Below, in pieces: positions 20,621 through 32,811 of a DNA stretch of 64,000 bases. Position numbers and translations under genes: made by a program. Location of the stretch: the NCBI RefSeq assembly GCF_004193775.1, contig NC_041006.1, positions 24,448,644 through 24,512,643 of the forward strand. Reading direction: 5' to 3'. This stretch comes from Glycine soja (Eukaryota; Streptophyta; Magnoliopsida; Fabales; Fabaceae). The notes below the pieces were generated by a model that ran no database searches, had not been told where the DNA came from, and saw only the letters and a list, made by a program, of their open reading frames with translations. Each line of letters opens with the position of its first letter. Positions within the stretch are counted from its first letter, which is position 1.

Positions 20621-21490
20621 AAATAAATGTTCTTGACATTTTGTGACTTGAAATCCTTGATTCTTCTCTACATGTCGTGATAGTTTTGAAAGCTCAATTT
20701 GAAAGTGATGATTTTACCTTTGTGAGAATTTGAGCCATCCATCATTATAATTATTTGGTGTGTTTTGCCCCATTGATTGCTTGCACAATAGCCTTGGCTT
20801 GATTCTTTTTGATGCGTCCTAATTCACATGCATATTTGGAAATGATTAAGGCAATTTTGTTCTTATAAGCTTTTAGCCAAATGGACTTACCTTGAATTAA
20901 TTCCTTTGATAGCCCTTTTGAGCCTTGTTTCCCTTTCCTTGTTTTGAAGCTCACTACAAGCCTTAAGTGAAAAACCATGATATTACCATATCCTTAAGGA
21001 ATTTTGGAGCTTTGGAATTGTTTTGGGAATAAGTGTGGGGGATTTAGCCACTTATTCCATATCTCTCCATACCTTGTCCTTGGCCCCATTACAACCTTAA
21101 AAGACCTTTTGATCCTCATGTGCTTGTGTTTATGGGTTGATTGTCAATTTTAGAATCTTGCCAAGTTTATGTGGTGTTTGCTTTCATGGGTGCTTTGAGG
21201 GTAAATAGTAGCCTAGACACTTGAGAGATAGAGTGTATATCTTGTGAGGCTTTATCACTTTTCATTCTTGAGCTGATTAACTATTTTGCCATGATTGGGT
21301 TGCTTGGATGATTTTCATGATTGTCTTGACTTTTTGGATCTCCTTATGTTAGATGTTACTCATTCCTTTCATTCCTTGATGTTCATTGACAAATATGTGA
21401 ATGTTTTTGTTTGTCTCCCTTTGATATCCTTGGATTTTGTTCTTTGTTTCATTTTGCCCAGGAGTGCAAAAGGCTAAGTATGGGGGGTTT
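20621..21490 (+). other. 3' internal (non-coding) region of the Athila-type element
   Basis: AT-rich with no convincing coding sequence. It ends with GCAAAAGGCTAAGTATGGGG and GGTTT directly before the LTR, which is the polypurine tract (about 21475-21490). Short open frames here have no recognised content. Confidence 0.6.
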
Positions 21491-22656
21491 TGATGTGCCA
21501 TCATTTTCTTCTATTTTCTAAACCCTTTTTGCACCATTTTAATTATTGATTGGTCTTAATTGTCAATTAATTAGGCAGTTTTATTATTTGGGCTCATTTA
21601 GCTAATTTGATGTTTTTAATCTAATTTCAGGAATTAATGAAACATTGGGCTTAATCCGGATTTTGGTTGTGGACTTGAAGAGGGCAAATAAAACAGCGCT
21701 TACCTTAGTTAATTTCTAATTAGGAAATTTCGCAATTTTATTTTATGTTGTTCAGTGTTTATTTCGTTTTGGGCCAGAGTATTGTAATAGGGCCCAGTGA
21801 CTTTGAGTGACTCTTTTTAAATAGCTGCCTTGGGATTTGTGCAGGGCATTCTATTCTGCTATGCTATTTTCATTATTCAGAGCTTTGGTTTTAGGTTTTC
21901 ACGTTTTTCTGTTCCCTTGTTACAGTTTTCGTTCTTAATGCAAATTTCCGTTTTCTGCTTCTAATTACGAGTTCATTCTTGCTTCTTCTTCTACTTTCAT
22001 TTACGTTTCTGTTCATTTACGTTTCTGTTCATTTAAGTTCTTGTTCATTTACGTTTCTGCTTCATGTTTCATTTGCGTTTTCTGTTTGAATCCATGGAAG
22101 GCTAGATTTTCTGGTGTTGTTTCCTTTTGAGGTCGAAGCCCAACTCTCTTTGAGGTTTCGTTTGTAATGTGGTTTCCTGGCAGTTTTCCCTTCACCAGTT
22201 ATCCCAATTTCGTAAATATTAATCAGTGCACGCTTCGTGTTCGATTAATTGCCTCTGAGCCTAACTTGCGTTCATGCTTAATGGACGAAGGGCTAACTGG
22301 TGTATGTGGTGCCTAATCACGTATTGAAAACCCTAAGTTGATTTTCGCTTAGTAAATTGAAATAGGGTTGGATTAAGTGGTTGACTGTTAGGGACGAATT
22401 CTCCATAACCCAGGATAAGAGAGTGGCTTCTGAATCAGAGGAAACAACCCGTTTTTAATATTAGTAGTTTCGTATTCCATTTTATTTGTTCTGCTCTTTA
22501 ATTACCAAACAACCAAACCCCCCCCCCCCCATCGTTACTGTTACTGCAAGTATATTATGAACATTTGGCTTGTCACTGCTCATTGGGAAACGACCTAGGA
22601 TCACTTCCTAGTTACTGCATTTTCATGTTTATTTGATTCGGGTACGGCCTCGATCA
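21491..22656 (+). repeat. LTR of the Athila-type element (1166 bp)
   Basis: Starts TGATGTGCCATCA after the polypurine tract and ends GGCCTCGATCA just before the primer site. The last 121 bp recur at 25976-26096 with one mismatch. A 5-cytosine-or-longer run (about 22519-22530) and a TTTAAATAGC TATA-like box (about 21816) are visible. Confidence 0.85.
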
Positions 22657-22660
22657 AATT

Positions 22661-22678
22661 TGGCGCCGTTGCCGGGGA
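22661..22678 (+). other. Primer binding site of the Athila-type element
   Basis: TGGCGCCGTTGCCGGGGA, four bases after the LTR end. It is the primer site I recall for Athila-lineage elements, complementary to the 3' end of a tRNA (usually given as tRNA-Asp). Confidence 0.9.
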
Positions 22679-23473
22679 GCAGTGTCCAAAGGTTCATAAT
22701 AGCTAGCTAGTGTTGTGTGTTTAATCCTTTCGTGTTTTATGTTTAATTGTTAGTATTGTGTTAGTATGTGTGTTAGTGTTGTTTAGTGTCCTGGTATTTT
22801 GTTTAATGTGTGTTCTGTTTCAGTTTTCCCATTAAGCATTTTCCCTGTTTCAGTCTTGGGTGTTTTGCTGTGAAGATTGTGCTAGAAAAACAGAGTAGTA
22901 GTAGAAATCAACTTGCGAAAAAACAGAGTAGTAGTAGAAATCAATTAGAGACGGATTTTAGCGACCACCCATGCTGAATTATTTGAGATTTTTTGTTTTA
23001 GTAGCTAGGGTTGTTATTTTTGGCTGAATTTTTTTGTGGTAACTTCTTTTAATCCATATTTTGTGGGAAAAATAGCTAGAGCCTTTAGTTTGGTCAGATT
23101 TGAAAGTTCCAAAAAACTAGCAAATTTTGTGTTTGTCAAAACTTCAAACGGCCATAACTTTTGCTCCGGTTATCAGAATCGCAATTATTATATATGCATT
23201 TGAGGTCTCCATCGTCCAAAAAAAGCGATTCTGTCAAAAGTTTTTTATTTTTCAAGTTTTATTCACTTATTTTTCTTAACCTACCAATTTTAGCTTTCAT
23301 AGTTAGACTTTGAATTTTTGTCTGAAATTTTTTGTGCTATCTTCTCATCATTTTATAAGGTTGCTCACAAAATTTCAAGTCATTTGGATATCATTTGAGG
23401 GTAGCTGTAGTTCAAACCTACACCTTTATTTACATGACAAGGCAACTAGTTGTGTGCATGCTGAATGTAGTGT
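22679..23473 (+). other. 5' leader of the Athila-type element
   Basis: No coding sequence. Contains a 30-bp direct duplication at about 22885-22945 (AACAGAGTAGTAGTAGAAAT twice) and AT-rich sequence. Confidence 0.55.
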
Positions 23474-26000
23474 ATGACTAGAGGCAATCCATTTGACTTA
23501 CAACCCTTTGATCCTGAGATAGATAGGACATTTCATAGATTAGTTAGGCATCATTTTATACCTTTTGATCATTCTGAGCATTCCATAACTGGTGAATCTG
23601 TGCATTCTGTTATTGGTGATTTTGAACATCCTGATCTTGAGCATTATAATTTTGAGCATTCTGATTCTGAGCATTCTAATTTTGCATATTCTGAGAACAT
23701 GGCACAACCTCCACCTTGTGAGAGGACTCTAAGGGAAATGGCTGCACCTGATTTCACCTACGAAAGCTTGTGCATCCAATACCCTGATGAGGATGTCCCA
23801 TATGTTCTTAAAATTGGACTGATTCATTTGCTTCCAAAGTTTCATGGCCTTGCAGGTGAAGACCCGCACAAACATTTGAAAGAATTTCACATTGTCTGCT
23901 ACACCATGAAACCCCCAGATGTCCAAGAGGATCACATATTTCTGAAGGCTTTTCCTCATTCATTAGAGGGAGTGGCAAAGGACTGGTTGTATTACCTTGC
24001 TCCAAGGTCCATCACGAGCTGGGATGACCTTAAGAGAGTATTCTTAGAAAATTTTTTCCCTGCTTCCAGGACCACAGCCATCAGGAAGGATATCTCAGGT
24101 ATTAGATAACTCAGTGGAGAGAGCCTGTATGAGTACTGGGAGAGATTTAAGAAACTATGTGCCAGTTGCCCCCACCATCAGATTTCAGAACAGCTTCTTC
24201 TCCAATATTTTTATGAAGGACTTAGTAATATGGAGAGAAGTATGATAGATGCTGCCAGTGGTGGAGCCCTTGGAGACATGACTCCTGCTGAAGCCAGAAA
24301 TTTAATTGAGAAGATGGCCTCCAACTCCCAGCAGTTTAGCGCCAGAAATGATGCCATAGTCATTAGAGGAGTGCATGAGGTAGCTACAAACCCATCTGCA
24401 TCATCTGAAACTAAGAAGCTTGAAGGCAAACTGGATGCGTTGGTCAACTTGGTAACCCAACTGGCCTTGAATCAGAAATTTGTACCTGTCGCAAGGGTTT
24501 GTGGTTTGTGCTCCTCTGCTGACCACCATACAGACCTTTGCCCTTCCATGCAGCAACCTGGAGCAATTGAGCAACCTGAAGCTTATGCTGCAAATATTTA
24601 CAATAGACCTCCTCAACCTCAGCAGCAAAATCAACCACAGCAGAGCAATTATGACCTCTCCAGCAACAGATACAATCCTGGATGGAGGAATCACCCTAAC
24701 CTCAGATGGTCCAGCCCTCAGCAACAACAACAGCAGCCTGCTCATTCCTTCCAAAATGCTGCTGGCCCAAGCAGACCATACATTCCTCCACCAATCCAAC
24801 AACAGCAACAACCCCAGAAATAGCCAACAGTTGAGGCCCCTCCACAACCTTCCCTCGAAGAACTTGTGAGGCAAATGACTATGCAGAACATGCAGTTTCA
24901 GCAAGAGACCAGAGCCTCCATTCAGAGCTTAACCAATCATATGGGACAATTGGCTACCCAATTGAATCAACAACAGTCCCAGAATTCTGACAAGCTGCCT
25001 TCTCAAGCTGTCCAAAATCCCAAAAAATGTCAATGCCATTTCATTGAGGTCGGGAAAGCAATGTCAAGGACCTCAACCCGTAGCACCTTCCTCATCTGCA
25101 AATGAACCTGCCAAACTTCACACTATTCCAGAAAAAGGTGATGACAAAAATTTACCTAACAATTTCTGTGCAGGTGAATCTTCTTCCACAGGTAATTCTA
25201 ATTTGCAGAAGCAGCACATTCCCCCTCTTCCATTCCCTCCAAGAGCAGTTTCCAACAAAAAAATGGAAGAGGCAGAGAAAGAGATCTTGGAAACGTTTAG
25301 AAAGGTAGAGGTAAACATACGTCTGTTGGATGCAATAAAACAAATTCCAAGATATGCCAAATTCTTGAAGGAGCTGTGCACTAATAAGCGGAAGCTTAAA
25401 GGAAGTGAACGGATTAGCATGGGCAGAAATGTCTCCGCATTGATTGGTAAATCTGTTCCTCAAATTCCTGAAAAATGCAAAGATCCAGGTACATTCAGCA
25501 TACCTTGTATCATAGGGAATAGTAAGTTTGACAATGCCATGCTAGATTTAGGAGCTTCTGTTAGTGTTATGCCTCTGTCTGTTTTTAATTCTCTATCTCT
25601 AGGCCCCTTGCAGTCAACTGATGTGGTAATTCATTTAGCTAATAGAAGTGTTGCCTACCCTGTTGGTTTCATAGAAGATGTCTTAGTTAGAGTTGGTGAA
25701 CTAATTTTCCCTGTTGATTTTTATATTTTGAATATGGAAGATGGATTTTCTCAAGGATCAGTTCCCATCATTCTAGGCAGACCCTTTATGAAAACTGCTA
25801 GAACTAAGATAGATGTTTATGCAGGCACACTGTCCATGGAGTTTGGTGATATAACTGTTCATTTTAATATTCTGGATGCTATGAAATACCCATCTGAAGA
25901 TCTTTCTGTATTTCGTGCTGAAATAATTGACCATGTTGTTGATGAATACATGACTGATCTTTATTCTAATCTGCATACTGTTACTGCAAGTATATTATGA
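23474..26000 (+). pseudogene. gag: gag-protease of the Athila-type element
   Basis: Gag core at about 23800-24300 (LIHLLPKFHGLAGEDPHKHL, FPHSLEGVAKDWLYYL, then YEYWERFKKLC after the first stop). A CxxC-type cluster, CGLCSSADHHTDLC, at about 24500 is probably the zinc knuckle. The Q/P-rich linker follows, and the protease is at 25480-25830 with MLDLGASVSVMPLSVF and IILGRPFMKTART. Lesions: in-frame TAA at 24107-24109 and TAG at 24821-24823 (both one C-to-T change from a Gln codon), and a one-base gain in an A-run at about 25021-25026 that moves the reading to the next frame. The frame finally runs through the deletion junction into the LTR tail and stops at 25998-26000. RT, integrase and any envelope-like ORF are absent. 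Confidence 0.85.
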
Positions 26001-26096
26001 ACATTTGGCTTGTCACTGCTCGTTGGGAAACGACCTAGGATCACTTCCTAGTTACTGCATTTTCATGTTTATTTGATTCGGGTACGGCCTCGATCA
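25976..26096 (+). repeat. LTR tail remnant of the Athila-type element
   Basis: Matches 22536-22656 with a single difference (CTCGTTGGG against CTCATTGGG). It is joined directly to the protease frame, so everything between protease and the end of the 3' LTR was deleted. The junction lies at a repeated TACTGTTACTGC. Confidence 0.9.
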
Positions 26097-28218
26097 ATCC
26101 TTTACCCTCAAATCTATACCGGAGCCCCATGAATTGATTGTCATTCATGCATCCTCCACCATCGAGTCTCGAGCCCCACGAATTGCTTGCCTAGCGTTGT
26201 TCGTCTATCCTCAACCCTCAAATCTTATCCAGAGCCCCATGAATTGATTGTCATTCATGCATCCTCCACCATTGAGTCTGGAGCCCCACGAATTAATTGC
26301 CTAGCGTTGTTCATCTATCCTCCACCCTCAAATATTATCCGGTGCCCCACAAATTGATTGTCATTCTTGCATCCTCCACCATTGAGTCTGGAGCCCCACG
26401 AATTGATTGCCTAGTGTTGTTCATCTATCCTCCACCCTCAAATCTTATCCGGAGCCCCATGAATTGATTGTCATTCATGCATCCTCCACCATCGAGTCTA
26501 GAGCCCCACGAATTTATTGCCTTACACTGTTCGTCTATCCTCCACCCTCAAAACATACCCGGAGCCCCATGAATTGATTATCATTCATGCATCCTCCACC
26601 ATCGAGTCTGGAGCCCCACGAATTTATTGCCTAGCGCTATTCGTCTATCCTCCACCTCAAATCTTATCCGGAGCCCCATGAATTGAGTGTCATTCATGCA
26701 TCCTCCACCATCGAGTTTGGAGCCCCACGAATTGATTGCCTAGCGCTGTTCGTCTATCCTCCACCCTCAAATCTTATCTGGAGCCCCATGAATGTATTGT
26801 CATTCATACATCCTCCACCATCGAGTCTGGAGCCCCACGAATTGAATTCCTAGCGTTGTTCATCTATCCTCCACCCTCAAATCTTATCCGGAGCCCCATG
26901 ATTTGATTGTCATTCATGCATCCTCCACCATCCAGTCTGGAGCCCCACGAATTGATTTCCTAGCGCTGTTCGTCTATCCTGCACCCTCAAATCTTACCCA
27001 CAGCCCCAGGAATTGATTGTCCTTCATGCATCCTCCACCATCGAGTCTCGAGCCCCACGAATTGCTTGCCTAGCGTTGTTCGTCTATCCTCAACCCTCAA
27101 ATCTTATCCAGAGCCCCATGAATTGATTGTCATTCATGCATCCTCCACCATTGAGTTTGGCGCCCCACGAATTAATTGCCTAGCGTTGTTCATCTATCCT
27201 CCACCCTCAAATATTATCCGGTGCCGCACAAATTGATTGTCATTCATGCATCCTCCACCATTGAGTCTGGAGCCCCACGAATTGAATTCCTAGCGTTGTT
27301 CATCTATCCTCCACCCTCAAATCTTATCCGGAGCCCCATGAATTGATTGTCATTCATACATCCTGCACAATCGAGTCTAGAGCCCCACGAATTTATTGCC
27401 CTACACTGTTCGTCTATCCTCCACCCTCAAATCTTACCCGGAGCCCCATGAATTGATTATCATTCATGCATCCTCCACCATCGAGTCTGGAGCCCCACGA
27501 ATTTATTGCCTAGCGCTCTTCGTCTATCCTCCACCTCAAATCGTATCCGGAGCCCCATGAATTTAGTGTCATTCATGCATCCTCCACCATCGAGTTTGGA
27601 TCCCCACGAATTGATTGCCTAGCACTGTTCGTCTATCCTCCACCCTCAAATCTTATCTGGAGCCCCATGAATTGATTGTCATGCATGCATCCTCCACCAT
27701 CGAGTCTGGAGCCCCACGAATTGATGGCCTAGCGATGTTCATCTATCCTCCACCCTCAAATCCTATCTGGAGCCCCATGATTTGATTGTCATTCATGCAT
27801 CCTCCACCATCCAGTCTGGAGCCCCACGAATTGATTTCCTAGCGCTGTTCGTCTATGCTCCACCCTCAAATCTTAACCACAGCCCCAGGAATTGATTGTC
27901 CTTCATGCATCCTCCACCATCGAGTCTCGAGCCCCACGAATTGCTTGCCTAGCGTTGTTCGTCTATCCTCAACATTCAAATCTTATGCAGAGCCCCATGA
28001 ATTGATTGTCATTCATGCATCCTCCACCATTGAGTCTGGAGCCCCACGAATTAATTGCCTAGCGTTGTTCATCTATCCTCCACCCTCAAATATTATCCAG
28101 TGCCCCACAAATTGATTGTCATTCATGCATCCTCCACCATTGAGTCTGGAGCCCCACGAATTGAATTCCTAGCGTTGTTCATCTATCCTCCACCCTCAAA
28201 TCTTATCCGGAGCCCCAT
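26097..28218. repeat. 110-bp satellite array, second block
   Basis: Same satellite as 17847-20620. The order of monomer variants from 26098 repeats the order from about 19560. The variant CACAGCCCCAGG recurs at 27001 and 27880, 879 bp apart, which is eight monomers less one base, so an eight-monomer higher-order unit exists here. The last five bases, CCCAT, are the left target-site duplication of element B. Confidence 0.95.
28214..28218. other. Target-site duplication of element B (left; right copy 44441-44445)
   Basis: CCCAT on both sides of 28219-44440. On both sides it belongs to the GAGCCCCATGAATTG motif of the satellite, and removing one copy plus the element restores a regular satellite monomer. 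Confidence 0.9.
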
Positions 28219-30339
28219 TGTCGCAACCTTCCCTTCGGCGGGAGGGCGACGCGTGACTCGCGGGATGCGTGTTCCACGAAAGGAATACGCGCGGAGTCGC
28301 CACCAACGTTTATTTGAGGAAAACGTCGGAAAAACCGGAAAAGACGCAATCTACAAACTTTTAAGTGAAAGGTTCGGGAGTTGTATTTACGCGCGGGGAA
28401 GGTATTAGCACCCCACACGTCCGTCACAAGGGACGACAACCTTTAATCGAATGTGCAAACATGACTTTGATTTTTACGTTCCCTTTTATGTCCTTATATC
28501 CTTTATACCCTTTTTATATTTTTTCTCTTTTTGTGGTCGACAAGGGTGTTTCCCTTTGCTCCTACGTATTCCTCAATTGGGATGAGAAAATCAGACCTAC
28601 GTAGTTCTTTCGGAACAAAGTGTTTGGTTTAAGTTTGTTTTTTGTCTTTTTTGCAAAATATGTTTTTTATTTGAACAAAAGGTCATTTAAGGTGTTGGAC
28701 CATTAAACGGTCTTTTGATTTTGAAAGGAGAGAAACGTTAAGGCATTGGACCATTAACGATCTCTTGTTTTTGAAAGGAGAGAAACGTTAAGGCATTTGG
28801 ACCATTAACGATCTCTTGGGGTGGTCGACAAAAGCGGGGCTTTTGCTCCTACGTATCCTCAATTGCGATGAGGAAATCAGACCTACGTAGTTCTTGCAAA
28901 AGCGGTAAAGTTACATGTTGATTTTATGCTTTTGAACGGTCCATGTTAACCGATAAAAGCAAAGAGGACCGTTTAAGGCGTTGGACCTTAAAACGGTTTT
29001 TAGTGATTTTCGGACAAAACTTGATTTGTGAGTCTATTTTAGTCTTAGTTTCACTTTGGTTATTAATCAATTCATTCAAGGAAACTTCCAAAGAAAAACG
29101 TCCGATTGATTTTTTTAATTTATTTTATTCAAAGATATTTTGATTATTTTATTATTATTTTACTTTTTTTGGTTTAACCGAGGTTATAGCGTGAACGATC
29201 GGTTAGATTTCGTTTTAACAGTGATTAAACGAGATTACAACACAAATGATCGGTTGAAATTCATTTTATCATTTATTAGACGAGAAAACGGCTTAAATAA
29301 ATGGTTAAAGCACGTTAAAAACGGAAGAAAAGAAAACTGAAAGTAAACGAAATTAAAGTGAAAGTAGACAAAACAAGAAATGAATTGAAAGTCTCGGATT
29401 CGAAAACTTACCCGTTGAAGAACGAAGAACGAACGAAGAACGGATGAAGAACGGTGAAGAACGACGAAGAACGATGAAGAATTTCCACAGAATCGTTTAC
29501 GGAAGCGTTACGGAAGTACTTCGACTTGATTTTTCTTCACGAAAACGTGTTTTTGCCCAAAATAGCCGAAATGCATAGCCAAAGGGGTCTTGAACATTTT
29601 GAAACAGCTCCCCCCTCCCCTATTTATAGAAAAAAAAGGAGGTGCTTGCCGCCCAAAGACTTAATGAAGAAGATTTCTAAGCGCACCCGAATTACTAAGT
29701 TCACCCCCCTTTTCGTATTTTACGGAAAAGTTACGGAAGCCTTACGGAACTGTTTTCGAATTTGATTTTCATCTTTTTTCTTTTCCCTTTTACCAATGTT
29801 AAGTGCAATATGCTTACCCAAGGTTTTCGGAAGTATTACGGAAGCCGCGGAAGCCCCGAAAACCATTTTTCAAAAACGTGGAGGAGCTTGCTGCCTAGTT
29901 GCTTCCTCCTTAAGCAACCCAACTTCCAAAATGTTCTGGAATAGCCTAGATTTGAATTGCTATTTACACCCCTATCTTGATAAGTTCACCCCCTTACCTT
30001 TTTTGGTGATTCTTTTTTCGTAAAGTTACGGAAACTTACGAATCTCGTAACGATACTTGTTTTCTTTCCGTAATGTTACGGAACCTTGCGGATTACATAA
30101 TCATCCCCTTTTTGACTTACGGAATGTTACGGAATCTCACTTAATTATGCAACGATGCTTCCATTTGATTTCCGATGTGTCACGGAAACTTACGGATTGT
30201 GCATCAATATTTTTTGGTTTTCCGGCATGTCCTGGAATTTCACAAATTGCCTAATGATGGGTGCCAAGCACCTCACAAGGACCAAAGAAAGGTCGCATGT
30301 CATCAAGCAAAGGTCCCCGGACGAAATTAGGGTATGACA
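28219..30339 (-). repeat. 3' LTR of element B (2121 bp)
   Basis: On the plus strand it begins TGTCGCAACC and ends GGGTATGACA. It contains a TATA box (TATTTATA at 29621-29628, reverse), the CCGTTGAAGAACG-type microsatellite at 29413-29485 and the donor ACTTACCCG (reverse) at 29406, two TACGTAG hairpins (28550-28610, 28830-28900), a threefold TTAAGG-CATTGGACCATTAACG repeat and numerous TTACGGAA motifs. Open frames inside are shadows and have identical twins in the other LTR. Confidence 0.93.
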
Positions 30340-31081
30340 GTTGCCCCTCTTTACTTGTCTTTTATTGGAGATAAAAGGAAAGTAAAGACAAGACACTAAT
30401 TTCGTTCCTCTCGATTTGACGAGAGTCGCGGGTGACCATAAAATCTCCACATGCAAATGACTTGTTGTTCCCGGATTTTCACAAATTGCCTAATGATGGG
30501 TGCCAAGCACCTCACAAGGACCAAAGAAAGGTCGCATGTCATCAAGCAAAGGTACCCGGACAAAAATTAGTGTATGACACTAATTTCGCTCCTCTTGGTT
30601 GACGAGAGTGGCGGGTGACCATGACTTGTCGTTCCCGGATTTTCACAAATTGCCTAATGATGGGTGCCAAGCACCTCACAAGGACCAAAGAAAGGTCGCA
30701 TGTCATCAAGCAAAGGTACCCGGACGAAAATTAGTGTATGACACTAATTTCGCTCCTCTCGGTTGACGAGAGTCGCGGGTGACCATGACTTGTCGTTCCC
30801 GGATTTTCACAAATTGCCTAATGATGGGTGCCAAGCACCTCACAAGGACCAAAGAAAGGTCGCATGTCATCAAGCAAAGGTACCCGGACGAAAATTAGTG
30901 TACGACACTAATTTCGCTCCTCTCGGTTGACGAGAGTCGCGGGTGACCATGAAATTTCCGCATGTAAATGACTTGTTGTTCCCGGAGGAACAAAAGGTGC
31001 AGAAGACTATGTCAGCCTCTGCATGCTATCAAGCGTTCTGTCTTACAGATAGCAAAAGAATATTTATACGGATAACCACTC
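30340..31081 (-). repeat. Polypurine tract and LTR-start-like tandem repeats (element B)
   Basis: GTTGCCCCTCTTTACTTG at 30340-30357 is the reverse complement of the polypurine tract. After it come tandem units of about 163 bp (starts near 30472, 30636, 30799), each with TTCACAAATTGCCTAATGAT, a GCACCTCACAAGGACC block, CCGGACGAAAATTAGTGTAT and a CTCTCGG-TTGACGAGAG hairpin. They resemble the first about 130 bp of the LTR. No gene. Confidence 0.85.
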
Positions 31082-31960
31082 GGGTATTTCCGCGTATCAT
31101 CGGGCCCGCCGCCTCTGGATGACACAAGGGTGCGGATAACCGTAAGGTATCTCCGCGTATCATCGGGCCCGCCGCCTCTGGATGATACAAGGGTGCAGAA
31201 TGACCAAATTTGGTCTCTGCTTGTCATCGAGCCCGCCGCCTCTGGATGACAAAAGGGTGCGGATAACCGTAAGGTATCTCCGCGTATCATCGGGCCCGCC
31301 GCCTCTGGATGATACAAGGGTGCAGAATGACCAAACTTGGTCTCTGCTTGTCTTCGGGCCCGCCGCCTCTGGATGACAAAAGGGTGCGGATAACCATAAG
31401 GTATCTCCGCGTATCATCGGGCCCGCCGCCTCTGGATGATACAAGGGTGCAGAATGACCAAACTTGGTCTCTGCTTGTCATCGGGCCCGCCGCCTCTGGA
31501 TGACAAAAGGGTGCGGATAACCGTAAGGTATCTCCGCGTATCATCGGGCCCGCCGCCTCTGGATGATACAAGGGTGCAGAATGACCAAACTTGGTCTCTG
31601 CTTGTCATCGGGCCCGCCGCCTCTGGATGACAAAAGGGTGCGGATAACCGTAAGGTATCTCCACGTATCATCGGGCCCGCCGCCTCTGGATGATACAAGG
31701 GTGCAGAATGACCAAACTTGGTCTCTGCTTGTCATCGGGCCCGCCGCCTCTGGATGACAAAAGGGTGCGGATAAACGTAAGGTATCTCCGCGTATCATCG
31801 GGCCCGCCGCCTCTGGATGATACAAGGGTGCAGAATGACCAAACTTGGTCTCTGCTTGTCATCGGGCCCGCCGCCTCTGGATGACAAAAGGGTGCGGATA
31901 ACCGTAACGTATCTCCGCGTATCATCGGGCCCGCCGCCTCTGGATGATACAAGGGTGCAC
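31082..31960. repeat. 127-bp tandem array of element B (about 7 units)
   Basis: Units begin GTGCGGATAACC at 31130, 31257, 31384, 31511, 31638, 31765 and 31892. Each holds two copies of the block CGGGCCCGCCGCCTCTGGAT, one followed by GATACAAGG and the other by GACAAAAGG. It is the reverse complement of the element A array plus a 27-bp segment that A lacks. Parallel open frames on both strands come from the repeat, not from a gene. Confidence 0.95.
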
Positions 31961-32602
31961 GTCACATGACCTCAGGGTCAGTATGACAAAGATTATGGGG
32001 CGGCCGACAAAAGCAAGGCTCTTGCTCCTACGTATCCTCCAATGAGGAACTCAGACCTACGTAGTTCTGGATAACTTATGAGACTTGAAAAGTCTCCATC
32101 GGAAAATGCTGACATCTCCGGAAAAGGCGCAGATGACCACATTGGCCTCTGCTCATCAATCACACTTGGGGTCACTGAATGACGAGGTGCGGATAACCGT
32201 AAGGTGTCTCCGCGGGCTACCAGCTCTTGGGTCATGGTAACAGAAAGCGGCGCGGTCGACAAAAGCGAGGCTTTTGCTCCTACGTATCCTCCAATAAGGA
32301 ACTCAGACCTATGTAGTTCTGGATAACTTGTGAGACTTGAAAAAGTCTCGGTGTTTTCTCCACTAAAACGCAAACATGCTTTAGCAAAGAGACAAATATT
32401 CCAACTGATTAGAGCAGCATATGCCTTTTTGAGTGAAAAACAATGCGTCTACCGGGGAAGGAGAGTATGCTGATGAAATTTTCTCATAACCATAAATGAG
32501 ATTTTGGATGTTAGCATTTCGTTTCTAAATGACCATTTAGAGGAAACACTGGGTTCGACAAAAATAGAAGAAAATCACTCAAAGTGTATCAATCTCGCAC
32601 AG
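31961..32602 (-). other. Conserved 3' block of element B with TACGTAG hairpins
   Basis: Matches element A 12735-13380 and C 58511-59154 closely. Two inverted repeats built on CTACGTAT and ATACGTAG at about 32020-32065 and 32275-32330. No coding content. Confidence 0.65.
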
Positions 32603-32811
32603 GTAAGTGTTTCATCCTAATTCCGAACCATAGATATGTCATGACTTGACTTTGCAAATTATTTCCTATCAAATCAAAAATTACATGCGTGATCATGGAT
32701 CAATAGGACTTCCCTTGGGAATGGGTTCTTTTAGCGGGTTTTTCAGCTTTTGTGTGTTTTTTTTGGCTTTTGATTTTTTTGTTGGCTTTTTCCTTTTCTG
32801 TTTTTGTTTAG
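32603..32811 (+). other. Putative antisense intron (element B)
   Basis: GCACAG/GTAAGTGTTT at the start and TTTTGTTTAG/TGCGGGG at the end, 209 bp, on the strand opposite to the element. T-rich before the acceptor, as in plant introns. Same in A and C. Confidence 0.4.

Larger units (their letters stand above)
20621..26096 (+). mobile_element. Rearranged Athila-type Ty3/gypsy element inside the satellite
   Basis: Order of parts: 3' internal region with polypurine tract (20621-21490), complete LTR (21491-22656), primer site (22661-22678), leader, gag-protease (23474-26000), and a 121-bp LTR tail (25976-26096). The 3' part thus comes before the 5' part, as if two tandem elements shared one LTR and the outer parts were lost. 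No RT or integrase is present. The satellite stops at CCACCATTGA on the left and resumes at TCCTTTACCC on the right, so about 40 bp of monomer phase is missing and no target-site duplication is visible. Confidence 0.8.

Noticed and set aside
28203..30456. Frames within the LTRs of B and their exact twins at 42239-44438
   Set aside because: LTR sequence duplicated; no domain, and frames break in LTR A and C.
31012..31952. Open frames on both strands over the 127-bp array, up to 136 aa in element C
   Set aside because: Repeat-derived; both strands are open at once and the frames copy one unit.
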